From contig NZ_AHTH01000047.1 in the NCBI RefSeq assembly GCF_000245735.1, forward strand, positions 1 to 47,640: DNA of 47,640 bases. Reading direction: 5' to 3'. The notes under the pieces are model-generated. The model saw only the letters and a program-made list of their open reading frames with translations. It made no database searches and was not told where the DNA came from. Every line of letters starts with the position of its first letter. Within the stretch, counting starts at the first letter, position 1. Shown here piece by piece: positions 10,466 to 22,245 of the stretch. The translations under genes and the position numbers were made by a program. The stretch is from Alishewanella jeotgali KCTC 22429. Lineage in GTDB: Bacteria; Pseudomonadota; Gammaproteobacteria; Enterobacterales; Alteromonadaceae.

Positions 10466-12031
10466 ATGTCCGATGAATTTTTGTTTGCTGCTGAGCCTGA
10501 AGAGCCGCATCAGGTCAGTAATGGTTGCTGGAAAGTCCTGATTGTTGACGATGAACCTGAGGTTCATGCCGTCACCCGGTTGGCGTTAAATGACTTTAGT
10601 TTTCAGCACAAAAAGCTGGAATTTATCAGCGCCTACTCCGGTGCCGAAGCCAAAAAAGTCCTGGCAGCTCAGCCCGATATCGCGGTGGTGCTGCTGGATG
10701 TGGTGATGGAAACCGACGATGCCGGTTTACTGGTCGCCAGCTATATCCGCGAAACCCTGCATAACCATTTTGTGCGCATTATTCTGCGTACCGGCCAACC
10801 TGGTCAGGCACCGGAACGGCAGGTGATTGTTAATTACGATATTAATGATTATAAATCCAAAACCGAGCTGACCGCACAAAAGCTGTTTACCGTGATGATG
10901 TCGAGCTTAAGGTCCTACCGCGATATTATTTCACTGGAGCAAAGCCGGCAGGGGCTGGAGAAAATTATTAAAGCCTCGGTCGACCTGTTCTCATCGCACT
11001 CAATGGAGCAGTTTATTGACGGTGTGCTACAACAGCTCACCTCAGTGCTCGGTTGTGATGAAGATGCCCTTATCGTTAGCTCGTCTCTGGTCGCCGGCAA
11101 TATTCAAACTACCGACCCGCACGATCTGGTGGTGTTTGCCGGTCAGGGCGAGTTTGAAAGTAAAGAAGGAAAGCCCATTAAGGATGTGCTGGACCCAAGC
11201 TTACTGGAAGCCTTTGAGGCGGCGTTAACCACCAAGGATATTGTTTATCGCGATAACTATCTGGTGGCCTATTGCTGCAGTAAATTCACCCAGGGCTCTC
11301 TGCTTTATGTCTCAGGCTTGCCCGGCCCGGTTAATGAAACCCAGAAAAAGCTGATTGAACTGTTTGCGCAGAATGTCCAGGTGGCATATGAAAATGTGCA
11401 GCTGCAACATGAGGTGGAAGATACCCAGCGCGAAATCGTCTATCGCTTAAGTGAAGCGGTAGAAGTGCGTTCGGTCGAAACTGGCAATCATGTGCGGCGT
11501 ATCGCCTTTATTTGTTACGAGCTGGCGAAAGCCTATGGCTTGTCAGAGCTGGATGCCGAAAAACTGATGTTTGCCTCGCCGTTGCATGATGTCGGTAAAG
11601 TTGGCATCCCGGATACTATTCTAAATAAGCCGGCACATCTGACTGACAAAGAGTGGCAGGTGATGCAAACTCACGCCAGTATTGGTTTTAATATTCTGAA
11701 AGATTCCAAGCGATCTATTGTACAAGCCGGCGCTATCATTGCCCGGGACCACCATGAAAAATGGGATGGCAGTGGTTATCCTGATGGCAAAAAAGGTGAA
11801 GAAATTCATATTTATGCCCGGATCGCCGCCCTGGCTGATGTTTATGATGCGCTGCGCCACCGCCGCTGTTATAAAAATGCATGGACATTGCAGCAGGTAC
11901 TGGCCGAAATTGAGCAACAAGCTGGCAAGCAATTTGAACCCAAACTGGTGGAAGCGTTCAAGTCGATAGTGCCCAAGCTGGAAGCAATTTTACAAAAATA
12001 CCCGGATGCGCATGACGCAGACGGGGTATAA
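10466..12031 (+). CDS. response regulator with DUF3369 and HD-GYP domains (c-di-GMP phosphodiesterase)
   Basis: 521 residues. An N-terminal receiver domain (about 25-150) has the acidic pair IVDDE and the phosphoacceptor in VVLLDVVME. A middle DUF3369-type domain (about 170-310) resembles a GAF-like sensor. The C-terminal HD-GYP domain has PLHDVGKVGIPD, then HHEKWDGSGYPDG, with the metal-binding histidines and aspartates intact, so hydrolysis of c-di-GMP is likely. It sits between prmC and sirB2-kdsA, interrupting an otherwise conserved order, and has its own promoter. No histidine kinase is adjacent in the same orientation; the hybrid kinase at 13394-16168 is a possible partner but has its own HPt domain. 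Confidence 0.92.
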   Translation: MSDEFLFAAEPEEPHQVSNGCWKVLIVDDEPEVHAVTRLALNDFSFQHKKLEFISAYSGAEAKKVLAAQPDIAVVLLDVVMETDDAGLLVASYIRETLHNHFVRIILRTGQPGQAPERQVIVNYDINDYKSKTELTAQKLFTVMMSSLRSYRDIISLEQSRQGLEKIIKASVDLFSSHSMEQFIDGVLQQLTSVLGCDEDALIVSSSLVAGNIQTTDPHDLVVFAGQGEFESKEGKPIKDVLDPSLLEAFEAALTTKDIVYRDNYLVAYCCSKFTQGSLLYVSGLPGPVNETQKKLIELFAQNVQVAYENVQLQHEVEDTQREIVYRLSEAVEVRSVETGNHVRRIAFICYELAKAYGLSELDAEKLMFASPLHDVGKVGIPDTILNKPAHLTDKEWQVMQTHASIGFNILKDSKRSIVQAGAIIARDHHEKWDGSGYPDGKKGEEIHIYARIAALADVYDALRHRRCYKNAWTLQQVLAEIEQQAGKQFEPKLVEAFKSIVPKLEAILQKYPDAHDADGV

Positions 12032-12113
12032 TCCGCAGCGAGTTAACCGAAACACGTGCAGCCGGTGCCGCTATCACTGGCCCGGCTGACACGCCGCATT
12101 TAGGATAGTTGTT

Positions 12114-12491
12114 ATGTATATGGCGTTTAAACACCTGCATCTGTTACTGGTTGCGCTTAGCGTAGCCTTGCTTTGTCTGCGCTTTGCGCTGCGCGTCAGA
12201 GAGTCTGGTTTGTTACAGCAAAAATTCCTGAAAATTGCCCCGCATGTGGTGGATACGTTTTTATTATTATCAGCCGTCGCGCTGATGTTTACCATTCAGC
12301 AGTACCCCTTTGTTGATGCCTGGCTGACAGAAAAAGTACTGGCGCTGCTTGCCTATATCGCGCTGGGCTACTCGGCGTTAAAAGGCCGTACTGCGGCAAT
12401 CCGCTGGTTGTCGTTCTTAGGTGCTTTAGGTTGGTTGGGGCTGATGGTGCGGGTTGCGCTGAGTAAAACACCGTTGTTTTTACCTCTTTAA
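12114..12491 (+). CDS. SirB2-family membrane protein
   Basis: 125 residues with about four hydrophobic segments (LHLLLVALSVALLCLRFAL, a second near IAPHVVDTFLLLSAVALM, then two more). SirB2-family proteins are inner-membrane proteins of unclear function, and in relatives the gene lies between prmC and kdsA as here. The ATG at 12114 follows an AGGA. Only 24 bases separate it from kdsA, so the two are probably cotranscribed. Confidence 0.85.
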   Translation: MYMAFKHLHLLLVALSVALLCLRFALRVRESGLLQQKFLKIAPHVVDTFLLLSAVALMFTIQQYPFVDAWLTEKVLALLAYIALGYSALKGRTAAIRWLSFLGALGWLGLMVRVALSKTPLFLPL

Positions 12492-12512
12492 TGTTAATAG
12501 CGAACAGGTTGA

Positions 12513-13367
<855 letters not shown>

Positions 13368-13374
13368 CTCTCAG

Positions 13375-13417
13375 AAACATAGCGAACTGGGGCTTAAATC
13401 CCTTGTTCGCTATGTTT
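13375..13417. terminator. long inverted repeat between kdsA and the hybrid kinase
   Basis: AAACATAGCGAAC and GTTCGCTATGTTT form a perfect 13-bp stem around a 17-base loop. The last codons and stop of the kinase gene lie in the 3' arm and loop. T-tracts are short (TTT), so this may be a weak bidirectional terminator or a transcript-stabilising hairpin. Confidence 0.6.
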
Positions 13418-16168
13418 AATAAAAGCAACGACTTGTTCATAATCGCTCTGTAGTTGCAGTAAAACTTCACGAAGTGCACTCCAGTCTGCTGTTTCTGCAG
13501 CCTTTTCCAGCTGTAAGGCTTTTTCTGCCAGTTGCGTTGCCCCAACGCTCTTGGCCATTGCTTTTAACTGATGTGCCAGCGAGCGAGTTGCAGTGCGATC
13601 ATGCTGCAACTGTTGCTGCTGTAAGTTAGCCATTAAGGGGGTGGCCTGGGCAAGAAAATAGTTTAAATACTCTCGATGCTTAATTGGGTCATCTCCAAGG
13701 AAACTGCTCAAAGTTGTGAGACAAATGGCTGGAGGTGACACCTTAGCCGATGCACCGGTCACTGTTGGTGTATCGACAGCGGTGATAGCCGGTAAAGGCA
13801 GCCAACGCTGCATAACACTCTGTAATGTAACCAGTTCCAACGGCTTTGTAATATAGGCGTCCATGCCGATGCTTAAACATTTTTGTTCTTCGCCCTTCAA
13901 GGCGTTAGCTGTAATAGCAATGATACGCGTGAAATCGGCGTCATCTGGCCGTTGTAAACCCTCTTTTCTAATCGCCTTTGCCAAATCATAACCACTGAGG
14001 TTAGGCATATGCAGATCGGTTAGTACCAGAGGGTAATGATACTGCCGCCACTTCTCCAAGGCTATTGCGCCATCATCTGCAACTTCAACGGCGTAACCTA
14101 AAGCATTTAGTTGTTCAACGATAACGCGTTGGTTCATCAAGTTATCTTCGGCCAGCAGTACCAGTTGTCGCGCCTGACGTGCAGTTTCAATAGCAGGGGC
14201 TCGGTGTGCTGTAGATTGATAGTGATGTTGTATCGGTTGCTGTTGAACTTTGCGCCCTGAGATTACCAATAAGGCATCAAGTAGCTGACTGCGGCACAGA
14301 GGTGAGCTATGCAAATAGAACAGATTATCGAAATGGGTATCTGATAGCTCAATTTGGTTGGTGATAACAACAAATTTAACCTGTTGTAGTTTCGGATGCG
14401 TAATCAGGCTACTCACGTCTTTCGGGGAAATCTGTTCGTAGGTTGCATCCAGTAACCACACTGCCTGTTGTTTGGCCGGCAAAGCTTTAAAATGCTCAGC
14501 TCTATTCAACAGAGCCTCAACACTGTTAGCAATATCCAGCTCAGCACCCGAATAAAGCAAATAATCGCACAGGTGTTGCTGATTATCACTGTCCTGAGTA
14601 AATAAACAAATGAAAATGCCACGCAGACTATCTTTACTAAGATAGCTGACTTCATCCGAGCGGCGCATCGGCAGTCGCACACTAAACTCGGTACCATGGC
14701 CCGGCTCACTATGAACATTGATTTCACCATACATTAGCGCGGTCAGACGCTGACATATCGACAAGCCAAGACCGGTACCACCGAATTTCCGGGTGACCGA
14801 GCCCTCAGCTTGATTAAATGGGTGAAATACATAATTAATCTGCCGTTGCGTCATGCCCCGGCCATTATCAGATACCCGCAGTTGTACCTGAGTAAACTCC
14901 AAATTCTCTTCAACCAGTTCCGCACTTACGATTACAACCCCTGTTTTCTCTGGTGTTGTTTCGGTAAATTTGATCGCGTTGCCAGCTAAATTATAGAGAA
15001 TTTGCCGTAAGCGCACAGGATCGCCAATTAAGCCGTCAGGTAGCCGCGGGTCAATATAAAGTTTCAGATCGATCTGTTGTTGGTAGGCAACAGAAACCAA
15101 AATCCTGCCAACCGCTTCAATAATTTCAACTAGCGATACTGGTAGCTTTTCTAACTCGAGCTTACCGGCTTCAATCTTCGAAAAGTCTAAAATATCATCC
15201 AGAATTCGCAACAACGAGAACGACGACTCGCGAATGGTGTCTGTCATTCTGAATTGTGAGGTGGAGAGCTCAGTTTTACGCAACAAATCTACAGTACCGA
15301 TGATACCATTCATTGGAGTACGAATTTCATGGCTCATCGTTGCCAAGAATGTAGACTTGGCTTCGTTGGCCTTTTCTGCCGTTAACTTAGCCGTTTCTAA
15401 CGCATCGGTGCGCTCTTTAATGCGGTGTTCAACTTCCTGTTTGAGTTGTTCTATACTTTCCTCAGAGCTTTGCAGTGCTTGTCTGCTTTGCTGTAGCTTT
15501 CTAAATAAAATATTGATTTTATTTGCTAACAAGCCGATGTCGTCTTGTTGGTGACTATCAATGCTGCCAGTGTATTGATTACGCTCCAGAGCATCCTGAC
15601 ACCCTCTAAGCAAGGGTTGTAAGCGGTGCCTGATAGACTGTGAAACGGCATAGCTTATACCCAAGACTAAGAGTAAGCCGACAAACAAGCTGATGCCAAA
15701 TGAAAAAATTAGGGGTATCAGATCCTGTTCAGGTAATTGCTGTACGTAGATCAATACTTTATTCGGGTGTTCTGGTAATACCCTGCTAACTTGTAGGATA
15801 TCTTGTGTGATTAGCGCCTGATTCTGTAGCGTAGGGCTGGGTACAAAATTTGGTAAGTTGTCGGTGTTGTATAACAGCTCGAAACCCTGACTACTCTGCT
15901 GGTACAGATATAAGGCTCTATTAGGCTCATTATTACGGGTTTGCAGTAATAATTGCTGGATACTAGTTGGTTGTTCTTGATGCAACGCCGGCGTGATTGC
16001 TTGCACCAGAATCTGAGTATCTGCTGTTAAACGTTGTAACAGTTCTTGAGCACGTTGTTGTATCGGGATGCTAATCCAGTTAAACATTAATGCCTGAAGC
16101 AGCAAACAAAGCAGCAACACTGCGGATAAACGAAGATAAACTGGTTTAGTGAAACTATTTCTATCCAT
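13394..16168 (-). CDS. hybrid sensor histidine kinase (HisKA-HATPase-REC-HPt), BarA-like layout
   Basis: 924 residues. TM1 at about 13-33, a periplasmic loop of about 115 residues, TM2 at about 151-177, then a HAMP-like region and coiled coil. HisKA carries the phosphorylated histidine H280 in [12 protein letters not shown]. The HATPase has DNGRGM and [11 protein letters not shown] degenerate receiver-like segment precedes a true receiver ([13 protein letters not shown], with the phosphoaspartate in LVLTDLHMP) and a C-terminal HPt domain ([14 protein letters not shown]). This is a complete phosphorelay apart from the final regulator. The order resembles BarA/ArcB-type kinases; the periplasmic sensor gives no clue to the signal. 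It is convergent with kdsA and divergent from the tRNA operon. Confidence 0.93.
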   Translation of the reverse strand: MDRNSFTKPVYLRLSAVLLLCLLLQALMFNWISIPIQQRAQELLQRLTADTQILVQAITPALHQEQPTSIQQLLLQTRNNEPNRALYLYQQSSQGFELLYNTDNLPNFVPSPTLQNQALITQDILQVSRVLPEHPNKVLIYVQQLPEQDLIPLIFSFGISLFVGLLLVLGISYAVSQSIRHRLQPLLRGCQDALERNQYTGSIDSHQQDDIGLLANKINILFRKLQQSRQALQSSEESIEQLKQEVEHRIKERTDALETAKLTAEKANEAKSTFLATMSHEIRTPMNGIIGTVDLLRKTELSTSQFRMTDTIRESSFSLLRILDDILDFSKIEAGKLELEKLPVSLVEIIEAVGRILVSVAYQQQIDLKLYIDPRLPDGLIGDPVRLRQILYNLAGNAIKFTETTPEKTGVVIVSAELVEENLEFTQVQLRVSDNGRGMTQRQINYVFHPFNQAEGSVTRKFGGTGLGLSICQRLTALMYGEINVHSEPGHGTEFSVRLPMRRSDEVSYLSKDSLRGIFICLFTQDSDNQQHLCDYLLYSGAELDIANSVEALLNRAEHFKALPAKQQAVWLLDATYEQISPKDVSSLITHPKLQQVKFVVITNQIELSDTHFDNLFYLHSSPLCRSQLLDALLVISGRKVQQQPIQHHYQSTAHRAPAIETARQARQLVLLAEDNLMNQRVIVEQLNALGYAVEVADDGAIALEKWRQYHYPLVLTDLHMPNLSGYDLAKAIRKEGLQRPDDADFTRIIAITANALKGEEQKCLSIGMDAYITKPLELVTLQSVMQRWLPLPAITAVDTPTVTGASAKVSPPAICLTTLSSFLGDDPIKHREYLNYFLAQATPLMANLQQQQLQHDRTATRSLAHQLKAMAKSVGATQLAEKALQLEKAAETADWSALREVLLQLQSDYEQVVAFIKHSEQGI

Positions 16169-16336
16169 GTTCTTTCCGGAAAAATCTAAGCTCTTTGCAG
16201 GCTTATGTAAAGGGAACTCGCGCTATATTAACAATATTTCTAACCCAAAAGCAGTATTAATTTTTATTCGGAATGGTTGAAAAAGTTGCGCTTTGGCTAA
16301 TGAATAAGCTGTCGGAGGGCTTTTCTAAAATATCTG

Positions 16337-16365
16337 TTGACTTGAGATCGCAAAATCCGTTTAAT
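16337..16365 (+). promoter_or_regulatory. promoter of the tRNA operon
   Basis: TTGACT, 17 bases, TTTAAT, followed by a GC-rich discriminator (ACGCGGC) just before the first tRNA. Such discriminators are typical of stringently controlled stable-RNA promoters. Confidence 0.75.
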
Positions 16366-16375
16366 ACGCGGCATT

Positions 16376-16451
16376 GCCCAGATAGCTCAGTCGGTAGAGC
16401 AGCGGATTGAAAATCCGCGTGTCGGTGGTTCGATTCCGCCTCTGGGCACCA
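16376..16451 (+). tRNA. tRNA-Phe (GAA), first copy
   Basis: 76 bases with encoded CCA. The acceptor stem GCCCAGA pairs with TCTGGGC, the anticodon loop TTGAAAA carries GAA, and the T loop is GGTTCGATTCC. Identical to the third gene of the cluster. Confidence 0.98.
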
Positions 16452-16495
16452 TCATTTTAGGATATGGTGCTAACGATATCCCAAAGCGTGTCGCA

Positions 16496-16571
<76 letters not shown>

Positions 16572-16580
16572 ACTTGTTTT

Positions 16581-16656
16581 GCCCAGATAGCTCAGTCGGT
16601 AGAGCAGCGGATTGAAAATCCGCGTGTCGGTGGTTCGATTCCGCCTCTGGGCACCA
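16581..16656 (+). tRNA. tRNA-Phe (GAA), second copy
   Basis: 76 bases, identical to 16376-16451 including CCA, starting nine bases after tRNA-Thr and presumably processed from the same transcript. Confidence 0.98.
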
Positions 16657-16663
16657 CTAATGT

Positions 16664-16690
16664 AAAACGCCAGCCTAGAGCTGGCGTTTT
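16664..16690 (+). terminator. intrinsic terminator of the tRNA operon
   Basis: AAAACGCCAGC, loop CTAGA, GCTGGCGTTTT: an 11-bp stem with a T-tract, eight bases after the last tRNA. Confidence 0.92.
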
Positions 16691-16864
16691 GCTTTTTAAC
16701 TCCCAAGGCGTCATCTTCGATTACTCGGCACATCCTGTGCCTCGCCCTGCGGGCCAGAGACTAAGAAGCAAAAATTCCCGTTCAGTGAAATAGGCAACAG
16801 GTTACTTCTTTGTTAAGCTCAGTGCGTTTTGCCAATAATCACAAGAATATCGGAGTCCACCTAA

Positions 16865-19024
16865 ATGAAATATGCCGTTACCCTGCTGGCTGCTGCGGTA
16901 CTGACCGCTTGCGGCGGCCCGAAGCAAGAAGTGAAACCGGAGCAAACCGTGACTGTTACCCAACAGCAACAACAGTTGAATTACCCTGTTACCGCCAAAG
17001 GCGACGTGGTAGACACCTATTTTGGTACTCAGGTGGCCGATCCATACCGCTGGCTGGAAGATGATCGCAGCAGCGAAACAGAAGCCTGGGTGAAGGCGCA
17101 AAACCAGACTACCTTTGATTATTTAAAGCAGATCCCGTTTCGTGACCAAATCCGCGACAAACTGCAACAAGCCTGGAACTATGAGCGGGTAGGGGCGCCG
17201 TTTAAAGAGGGCGATTACACCTACTTCTATAAAAACGACGGCCTGCAGAACCAATTTGTACTGTACCGCCAGAAAGACGGTGGTGAGGTAGAGGTATTCC
17301 TGGATCCGAACACCTTTAGCGCCGATGGCACAACGTCGCTGGCCGATATCCGCTTCTCGCGTGATGGCAAACTAGCGGCTTACGCTATTTCAGAAGGCGG
17401 TAGCGACTGGCGTAAAGTTATAGTAATCGACACCGAAACCAAGCAGCAAATTGGCGATACCCTGACCGATATTAAATTCTCCGGTATTGCCTGGGTCGGT
17501 AACGACGGCTTCTTCTACTCCAGCTATGACAAACCGGATGGTAGCGAGCTGTCAGCCATGACCGATCAGCATAAGCTGTACTACCATAAGCTGGGCACAC
17601 CACAAAGCGCAGATAAAGTAATTTTTGGTGCTACTGACGAGCAGAAGCACCGTTATGTTGGCGCCAGTGTGACTGAGGATGACCGCTATTTGTTAGTGTC
17701 AGCGGCGGTATCAACCTCTGGCAACAAGCTGTTTATCAAAGATTTAACTCAGCCGGATAGTAGTTTTGTTACCATTTTGGACGATACCAGCTCAGATACC
17801 GATCTGGTGGACAATGTTGGTGATACGCTGATCCTGGTGACCAATCGCAATGCCCCTAACCGCAAGGTGGTAAAGGTATCGGCTAAGGCGCCACAGCCAG
17901 AAAACTGGCAGGATCTGATCCCGGAGACCGAACATGTACTGCGTATCAGCAGCGGTGCTGGCTTCCTGTTTGCCAACTATATCGTCGATGCCATTGCTAA
18001 GGTAAAACAGTATGACTACGACGGTAAGTTAGTGCGTGATATTGAGTTACCTGGTGTCGGTAGTGTCGGTGGTTTCGGCGGTAAAAAAGACGCCGATACG
18101 CTGTATTTTAGCTTTGCCAACTATATTACACCGGGCTCTATTTATGCCTTTGAGCCAAAGGCCGGCGCATCGAGCCTGTATAACCAGCCGAAAGTGAACT
18201 TCGACCCCAGCCGCTATGTATCAGAGCAGGTATTCTATACCTCGAAAGACGGCACCAGGGTACCGATGATTATCAGCTATCGCAAAGACTTAAAACGCGA
18301 TGGCAGCAACCCAACCATTCTGTACGGCTATGGTGGCTTTAATATCAGCTTAACACCGTCATTCAGCGTGGCAAACGCCGTATGGATGGAGCTGGGCGGG
18401 ATCTATGCCGTGGCCAATATCCGTGGCGGTGGCGAATACGGTAAAGAATGGCACCGTGCCGGTACCCAGCTGCAAAAGCAAAATGTATTTGATGACTTTA
18501 TTGCCGCAGCCGAGTACCTGCAGACCGAAAAGTACACCTCACCGGCCAAAACCGCGGTACGCGGTGGCTCGAATGGCGGCTTACTGGTAGGTGCGGTAAT
18601 GACTCAGCGGCCAGAGCTGTTTGGCGTCGCTATTCCGCAAGTTGGTGTACTGGATATGCTACGTTACCATACCTTTACTGCCGGCGCTGGTTGGGCATAC
18701 GACTACGGTACCTCTGAGCAATCTGAGGACATGTTCAAATACTTACTGGGTTATTCACCGGTGCATAACGTGAAAGCTGGCGTTACCTATCCGGCTACGA
18801 TGATCACGACGGCGGATCACGATGACCGCGTAGTGCCGGCGCACTCCTTTAAGTTTGCTGCCGAACTGCAGGACAAAGCCAGCAAGGCGACGCCGCAGTT
18901 GATCCGGATTGATGTCAAAGCCGGTCACGGTGCCGGTATGCCGGTATCGATGGTGATTGATCAGGCCGCCGATATTTACAGCTTTACGCTGTTTAATATG
19001 GGTTACAGCAGCCTGCCGCAATAA
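16865..19024 (+). CDS. prolyl oligopeptidase family serine peptidase (S9A), lipoprotein
   Basis: 719 residues. A lipoprotein signal peptide ends in LTAC, so the mature enzyme should be membrane-anchored outside the cytoplasm. The N-terminal beta-propeller begins near [18 protein letters not shown], a hallmark of prolyl oligopeptidases. The C-terminal alpha/beta hydrolase domain has nucleophile S569 in GGSNGG, the aspartate in DHDDRVVP and the histidine in KAGHGAG. S9A enzymes cleave short peptides after proline. The gene stands alone between the tRNA operon and a strong terminator. CGGAGT precedes the ATG. Confidence 0.94.
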   Translation: MKYAVTLLAAAVLTACGGPKQEVKPEQTVTVTQQQQQLNYPVTAKGDVVDTYFGTQVADPYRWLEDDRSSETEAWVKAQNQTTFDYLKQIPFRDQIRDKLQQAWNYERVGAPFKEGDYTYFYKNDGLQNQFVLYRQKDGGEVEVFLDPNTFSADGTTSLADIRFSRDGKLAAYAISEGGSDWRKVIVIDTETKQQIGDTLTDIKFSGIAWVGNDGFFYSSYDKPDGSELSAMTDQHKLYYHKLGTPQSADKVIFGATDEQKHRYVGASVTEDDRYLLVSAAVSTSGNKLFIKDLTQPDSSFVTILDDTSSDTDLVDNVGDTLILVTNRNAPNRKVVKVSAKAPQPENWQDLIPETEHVLRISSGAGFLFANYIVDAIAKVKQYDYDGKLVRDIELPGVGSVGGFGGKKDADTLYFSFANYITPGSIYAFEPKAGASSLYNQPKVNFDPSRYVSEQVFYTSKDGTRVPMIISYRKDLKRDGSNPTILYGYGGFNISLTPSFSVANAVWMELGGIYAVANIRGGGEYGKEWHRAGTQLQKQNVFDDFIAAAEYLQTEKYTSPAKTAVRGGSNGGLLVGAVMTQRPELFGVAIPQVGVLDMLRYHTFTAGAGWAYDYGTSEQSEDMFKYLLGYSPVHNVKAGVTYPATMITTADHDDRVVPAHSFKFAAELQDKASKATPQLIRIDVKAGHGAGMPVSMVIDQAADIYSFTLFNMGYSSLPQ

Positions 19025-19040
19025 GTGGCAGTAAAAGTAC

Positions 19041-19065
19041 AAGGGCGCCTGCGGGCGCCTTTTTT
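19041..19065 (+). terminator. intrinsic terminator after the oligopeptidase gene
   Basis: AAGGGCGCC, loop TGCG, GGCGCC and a run of Ts, 17 bases past the stop. Confidence 0.88.
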
Positions 19066-19177
19066 CGCGGCGAAAGAATTGCCAAAAAACGGCAGAAAGA
19101 GTAAGCTGCGTGCCCTTTTTAATTTATGGTTTCGCCACCACCTCTAATAGTGATCTAGCAGGTTTGGGAGTATCCAG

Positions 19178-20389
19178 ATGGCAAAAGCAGTGATTTTAGT
19201 GCTCGACAGTTTCGGCATTGGCAGCGCGCCGGATGCGGATAAGTTTGGCGATAGCGGCGCCAATACCTTTGCCAGTATTGCCCGGGTGTTTGCAGAAAAA
19301 AAACAGCGCCCGTTGGCTATTCCTAACCTGACGGCACTGGGGCTGGCAAAGGCCGCCACCAGCGCTACACCCGGTTTATCGCTGGCAGTACCACCAGCTA
19401 CCCGCATTAACGGCGCCTTTGGTTATGCCCGTGAACTCAGTAGCGGTAAAGATACGCCAAGCGGCCACTGGGAAATTGCCGGGGTACCGGTGTTATTCGA
19501 CTGGGGCTATTTTACCGAGAAGACCAACAGTTTCCCGCCGCAGCTTATCGAGGAGCTGTGCCGCCGCACTGGTGTCAGCGGTATTCTGGGTAACTGCCAT
19601 GCTTCGGGGACCGATATTCTGGTCAAACTCGGCGATGAGCATATAAAAACCGGCATGCCGATCTGCTATACGTCGGCTGACAGTGTGTTTCAGGTTGCCG
19701 CCCATGAAGAGCATTTTGGTTTAACCCGCTTGCTGGAGTTTTGCCAGGTCGCGCGTGAGCTGCTGGACCCCTACAACATTGGCCGGGTGATTGCCCGCCC
19801 CTTTACCGGTGACAGCGCCCAAAGCTATGCCCGCACCGGTAATCGCCGTGACTATTCGGTATTACCACCGGCCCCGACAGTACTGGATAAACTGGTTGCT
19901 GCCGGCGGCCAGGTAATCAGTATCGGCAAAATTGCTGATATCTATGCGCATCAGGGCATTAGTAAAAGCCTGAAAGCCACCGGCCTGCCAGCCTTAGTGG
20001 ATACCACCTTAGCGCAGATGGCAACGCAAAGTGCGCAGAGTATTATTTTTACCAACCTGGTCGATTTTGACCAAAACTTTGGCCATCGCCGTGATCCCCT
20101 TGGTTATGGCGAAGCCTTAGAGTATTTCGACAGCCGCCTGCCGGAAATTTTACAGGCCTGCGACGATGACACCCTGGTATTACTGACTGCCGATCATGGT
20201 TGTGACCCAACCTGGCCGGGCACTGAGCACACCCGTGAATATGTACCTGTGCTGCTGTTCCGTAAGGGCATTGGCGAGGTGGATTTAGGCGAGCGACAAA
20301 GCTTTGCCGATATGGGCCAGACCCTGGCTGACTTTTTCGGGCTGGATGCACTGGCATACGGCGACTCCTTTTTAGCACAATTACAGTAA
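19178..20389 (+). CDS. deoB: phosphopentomutase
   Basis: 403 residues, close to the usual 400-410. Interconverts ribose or deoxyribose 1- and 5-phosphates. Alkaline-phosphatase-superfamily metal motifs are visible: [14 protein letters not shown] with the first aspartate, KDTPSGHWE around the phosphorylated threonine, and [20 protein letters not shown]. It opens a four-gene purine-salvage operon, with deoD nine bases downstream. Confidence 0.97.
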   Translation: MAKAVILVLDSFGIGSAPDADKFGDSGANTFASIARVFAEKKQRPLAIPNLTALGLAKAATSATPGLSLAVPPATRINGAFGYARELSSGKDTPSGHWEIAGVPVLFDWGYFTEKTNSFPPQLIEELCRRTGVSGILGNCHASGTDILVKLGDEHIKTGMPICYTSADSVFQVAAHEEHFGLTRLLEFCQVARELLDPYNIGRVIARPFTGDSAQSYARTGNRRDYSVLPPAPTVLDKLVAAGGQVISIGKIADIYAHQGISKSLKATGLPALVDTTLAQMATQSAQSIIFTNLVDFDQNFGHRRDPLGYGEALEYFDSRLPEILQACDDDTLVLLTADHGCDPTWPGTEHTREYVPVLLFRKGIGEVDLGERQSFADMGQTLADFFGLDALAYGDSFLAQLQ

Positions 20390-20397
20390 GAGAACTT

Positions 20398-21099
20398 ATG
20401 GCTACTCCACATATTAATGCGCCGGAAGGCGCCTTTGCTGAAACCGTTTTAATGCCTGGCGACCCGCTGCGTGCCAAGCATATTGCCGATACGTTTTTGC
20501 AAGATGCGGTATGCGTTAATACCGTGCGCAATATGTTCGGTTACACCGGCACCTATCAGGGTAAAAAAGTCAGTGTGCTGGGCTCTGGCATGGGCGTGCC
20601 GTCAATGTCGATTTATGCCACTGAGTTAGTAAAATTCTACGGTGTAAAAAACATTATCCGCATTGGCTCCTGTGGTGCTTTGCCGCTGGATGTTAAAGTG
20701 CGGGATGTCGTCATTGGTATGGGGGCCAGCACCGACTCGATGGTTAACCGCAACCGCCTCGGTGGCCTGGACTTTGCGGCGATGGCCAGCTTTAGCCTGC
20801 TGGAAAAGGCGGTTGCCGCCGCCCGCGCTAAAGATATCAATGTGAAAGTGGGTAATGTGTTTACCTCTGATCTGTTCTACAACCCAAGTGAAACCCTGTT
20901 TGATACGCTGGAAAAATACGGCGTACTGGCGGTGGAAATGGAAGCCGCTGGTCTTTATGGCGTAGCCGCCGAATATGGCATTAATGCGTTAGCGATTTTC
21001 ACGGTAAGCGACCATATCCGTACCGGCGAAGCGTTAAGCGCCGAGCTGCGCCAAACCAGCTTTAACGAGATGGTTGAAGTGGCACTGGGCTGTTTGTAA
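20398..21099 (+). CDS. deoD: purine-nucleoside phosphorylase, DeoD type
   Basis: 233 residues. Splits purine nucleosides with phosphate to the base and (deoxy)ribose 1-phosphate, the substrate of the upstream mutase. Motifs of the hexameric bacterial type: [21 protein letters not shown], the nucleoside-binding [12 protein letters not shown], and SDHIRTGE with the catalytic aspartate. The gene follows deoB closely and shares its transcript. Confidence 0.97.
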   Translation: MATPHINAPEGAFAETVLMPGDPLRAKHIADTFLQDAVCVNTVRNMFGYTGTYQGKKVSVLGSGMGVPSMSIYATELVKFYGVKNIIRIGSCGALPLDVKVRDVVIGMGASTDSMVNRNRLGGLDFAAMASFSLLEKAVAAARAKDINVKVGNVFTSDLFYNPSETLFDTLEKYGVLAVEMEAAGLYGVAAEYGINALAIFTVSDHIRTGEALSAELRQTSFNEMVEVALGCL

Positions 21100-21118
21100 T
21101 TCAAAGGGAATACGCGTT

Positions 21119-21592
21119 ATGTCACTGACTACCAATAAAATGTTTTATGTGTCGTGGGAAGCCTTTCACCGCGCCACCAAAGAGCTGGCACGCCAGTTAC
21201 TGGGCCAGAACTTTACCGCTATAGTGGCAGTAAGCCGCGGTGGCCTGGTACCGGCGGCGATTATCGCCCGCGAGCTGAATATCCGGGTGCTGGATAGCAT
21301 CTGTGTGGCGAGTTACCAGCACGACAAGCAGGGCAGCCTGAGCGTGCTAAAAGATGCCTCGCTGGCAGACTCTGAGCAGCTGCTGATCGTCGATGATCTG
21401 GTCGATACCGGTGAAACGGCCAAAGCGCTGCGCGAGCGTTTTCCTAAAGCGCGCTTTGTGACGGTGTATGCCAAGCCGCAGGGTAAACCGCTGGTGGATA
21501 ACTATGTTACCGATATCGAGCAAGATACCTGGATCCAGCTGCCATGGGATATGGAACTGGCCTACAGCAAGCCGCTGGCAGAGGAAGTATGA
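21119..21592 (+). CDS. gpt: xanthine (guanine) phosphoribosyltransferase
   Basis: 157 residues from the ATG at 21119, which follows AAAGGGAA and matches the E. coli Gpt N-terminus. Converts guanine, xanthine and less readily hypoxanthine to nucleotides with PRPP. The PRPP loop LLIVDDLVDTGETAKAL and the early IVAVSRGGLVPAAIIAREL are diagnostic. It uses bases released by DeoD and PRPP from Prs. Its stop overlaps the start of the next gene (ATGA). Confidence 0.94.
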   Translation: MSLTTNKMFYVSWEAFHRATKELARQLLGQNFTAIVAVSRGGLVPAAIIARELNIRVLDSICVASYQHDKQGSLSVLKDASLADSEQLLIVDDLVDTGETAKALRERFPKARFVTVYAKPQGKPLVDNYVTDIEQDTWIQLPWDMELAYSKPLAEEV

Positions 21593-22155
21593 GCCCGCAA
21601 AGCGTAACGCTAACGCTGCCGGATTGGATTAACGACGTGGTCGACTGGCAGCGCAGCTATCAGCACGATGACGAGAAAATGGCGTTAGCCATTGAGCTGT
21701 CGCGGCAAAACGTACTGCGTGGCACTGGCGGCCCCTTTGGCAGCGCTATTTTTGACTGCGACAGCGGTAAGCTGTTAAGTGTTGGCGTAAATCGGGTGAT
21801 GCCGCTGCATAACTCCAGCGCCCATGGTGAGATGGTCGCCATTATGCTGGCCGAGCAGGCGCTGCAAAGCTTTAGCCTGAATGCCGACGGCGTTAAACGC
21901 GAGCTGTTTACCTCTTGCGAGCCCTGCGCCATGTGCTTAGGCGGCACCCTGTGGAGCGGCGTAAAGCGTTTAGTTTGCGCCGCCACCGCCGAAGACGCCC
22001 GCGCTATTGGCTTTGACGAAGGCCCGGTATTTGAACCCAGCTATCAGTATCTGCGCGACGCCGGCGTCGAAGTCGTGCGCCAGGTACAACGCAGCGCCGC
22101 CGCCCAGGTACTAAAAGACTACCTAAACCACGGCGGCACCATCTACAACGGTTAA
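21589..22155 (+). CDS. cytidine-deaminase-fold nucleoside/base deaminase, probable guanine deaminase
   Basis: 188 residues. Zinc-binding motifs of the CDA superfamily: HGE within SSAHGEMVAIM (HAE in most members) and PCAMC within SCEPCAMCLGG. PFGSAIFD and a C-terminal region with DEGPVFEPSYQYLRD resemble GuaD-type guanine deaminases, which turn guanine into xanthine. Coupling to gpt by a four-base overlap fits purine salvage. The exact substrate cannot be read from sequence; a tRNA adenosine deaminase is less likely given length and context. Confidence 0.75.
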   Translation: MSPQSVTLTLPDWINDVVDWQRSYQHDDEKMALAIELSRQNVLRGTGGPFGSAIFDCDSGKLLSVGVNRVMPLHNSSAHGEMVAIMLAEQALQSFSLNADGVKRELFTSCEPCAMCLGGTLWSGVKRLVCAATAEDARAIGFDEGPVFEPSYQYLRDAGVEVVRQVQRSAAAQVLKDYLNHGGTIYNG

Positions 22156-22183
22156 CCGCTCTCCGTTTCAGCTCCCAGCTTCC

Positions 22184-22214
22184 CGTCTCCGGTACGCTCG
22201 CCGTACCGGAGACG
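22184..22214. terminator. perfect 13-bp hairpin downstream of the deaminase gene
   Basis: CGTCTCCGGTACG, loop CTCGC, CGTACCGGAGACG. There is no T-tract on either strand. It lies between the purine operon and the convergent integrase gene and could act as a transcription barrier for both. Confidence 0.5.
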
Positions 22215-22245
22215 CGATCTCAATTAGCACGCCAAGCTAGTATCG

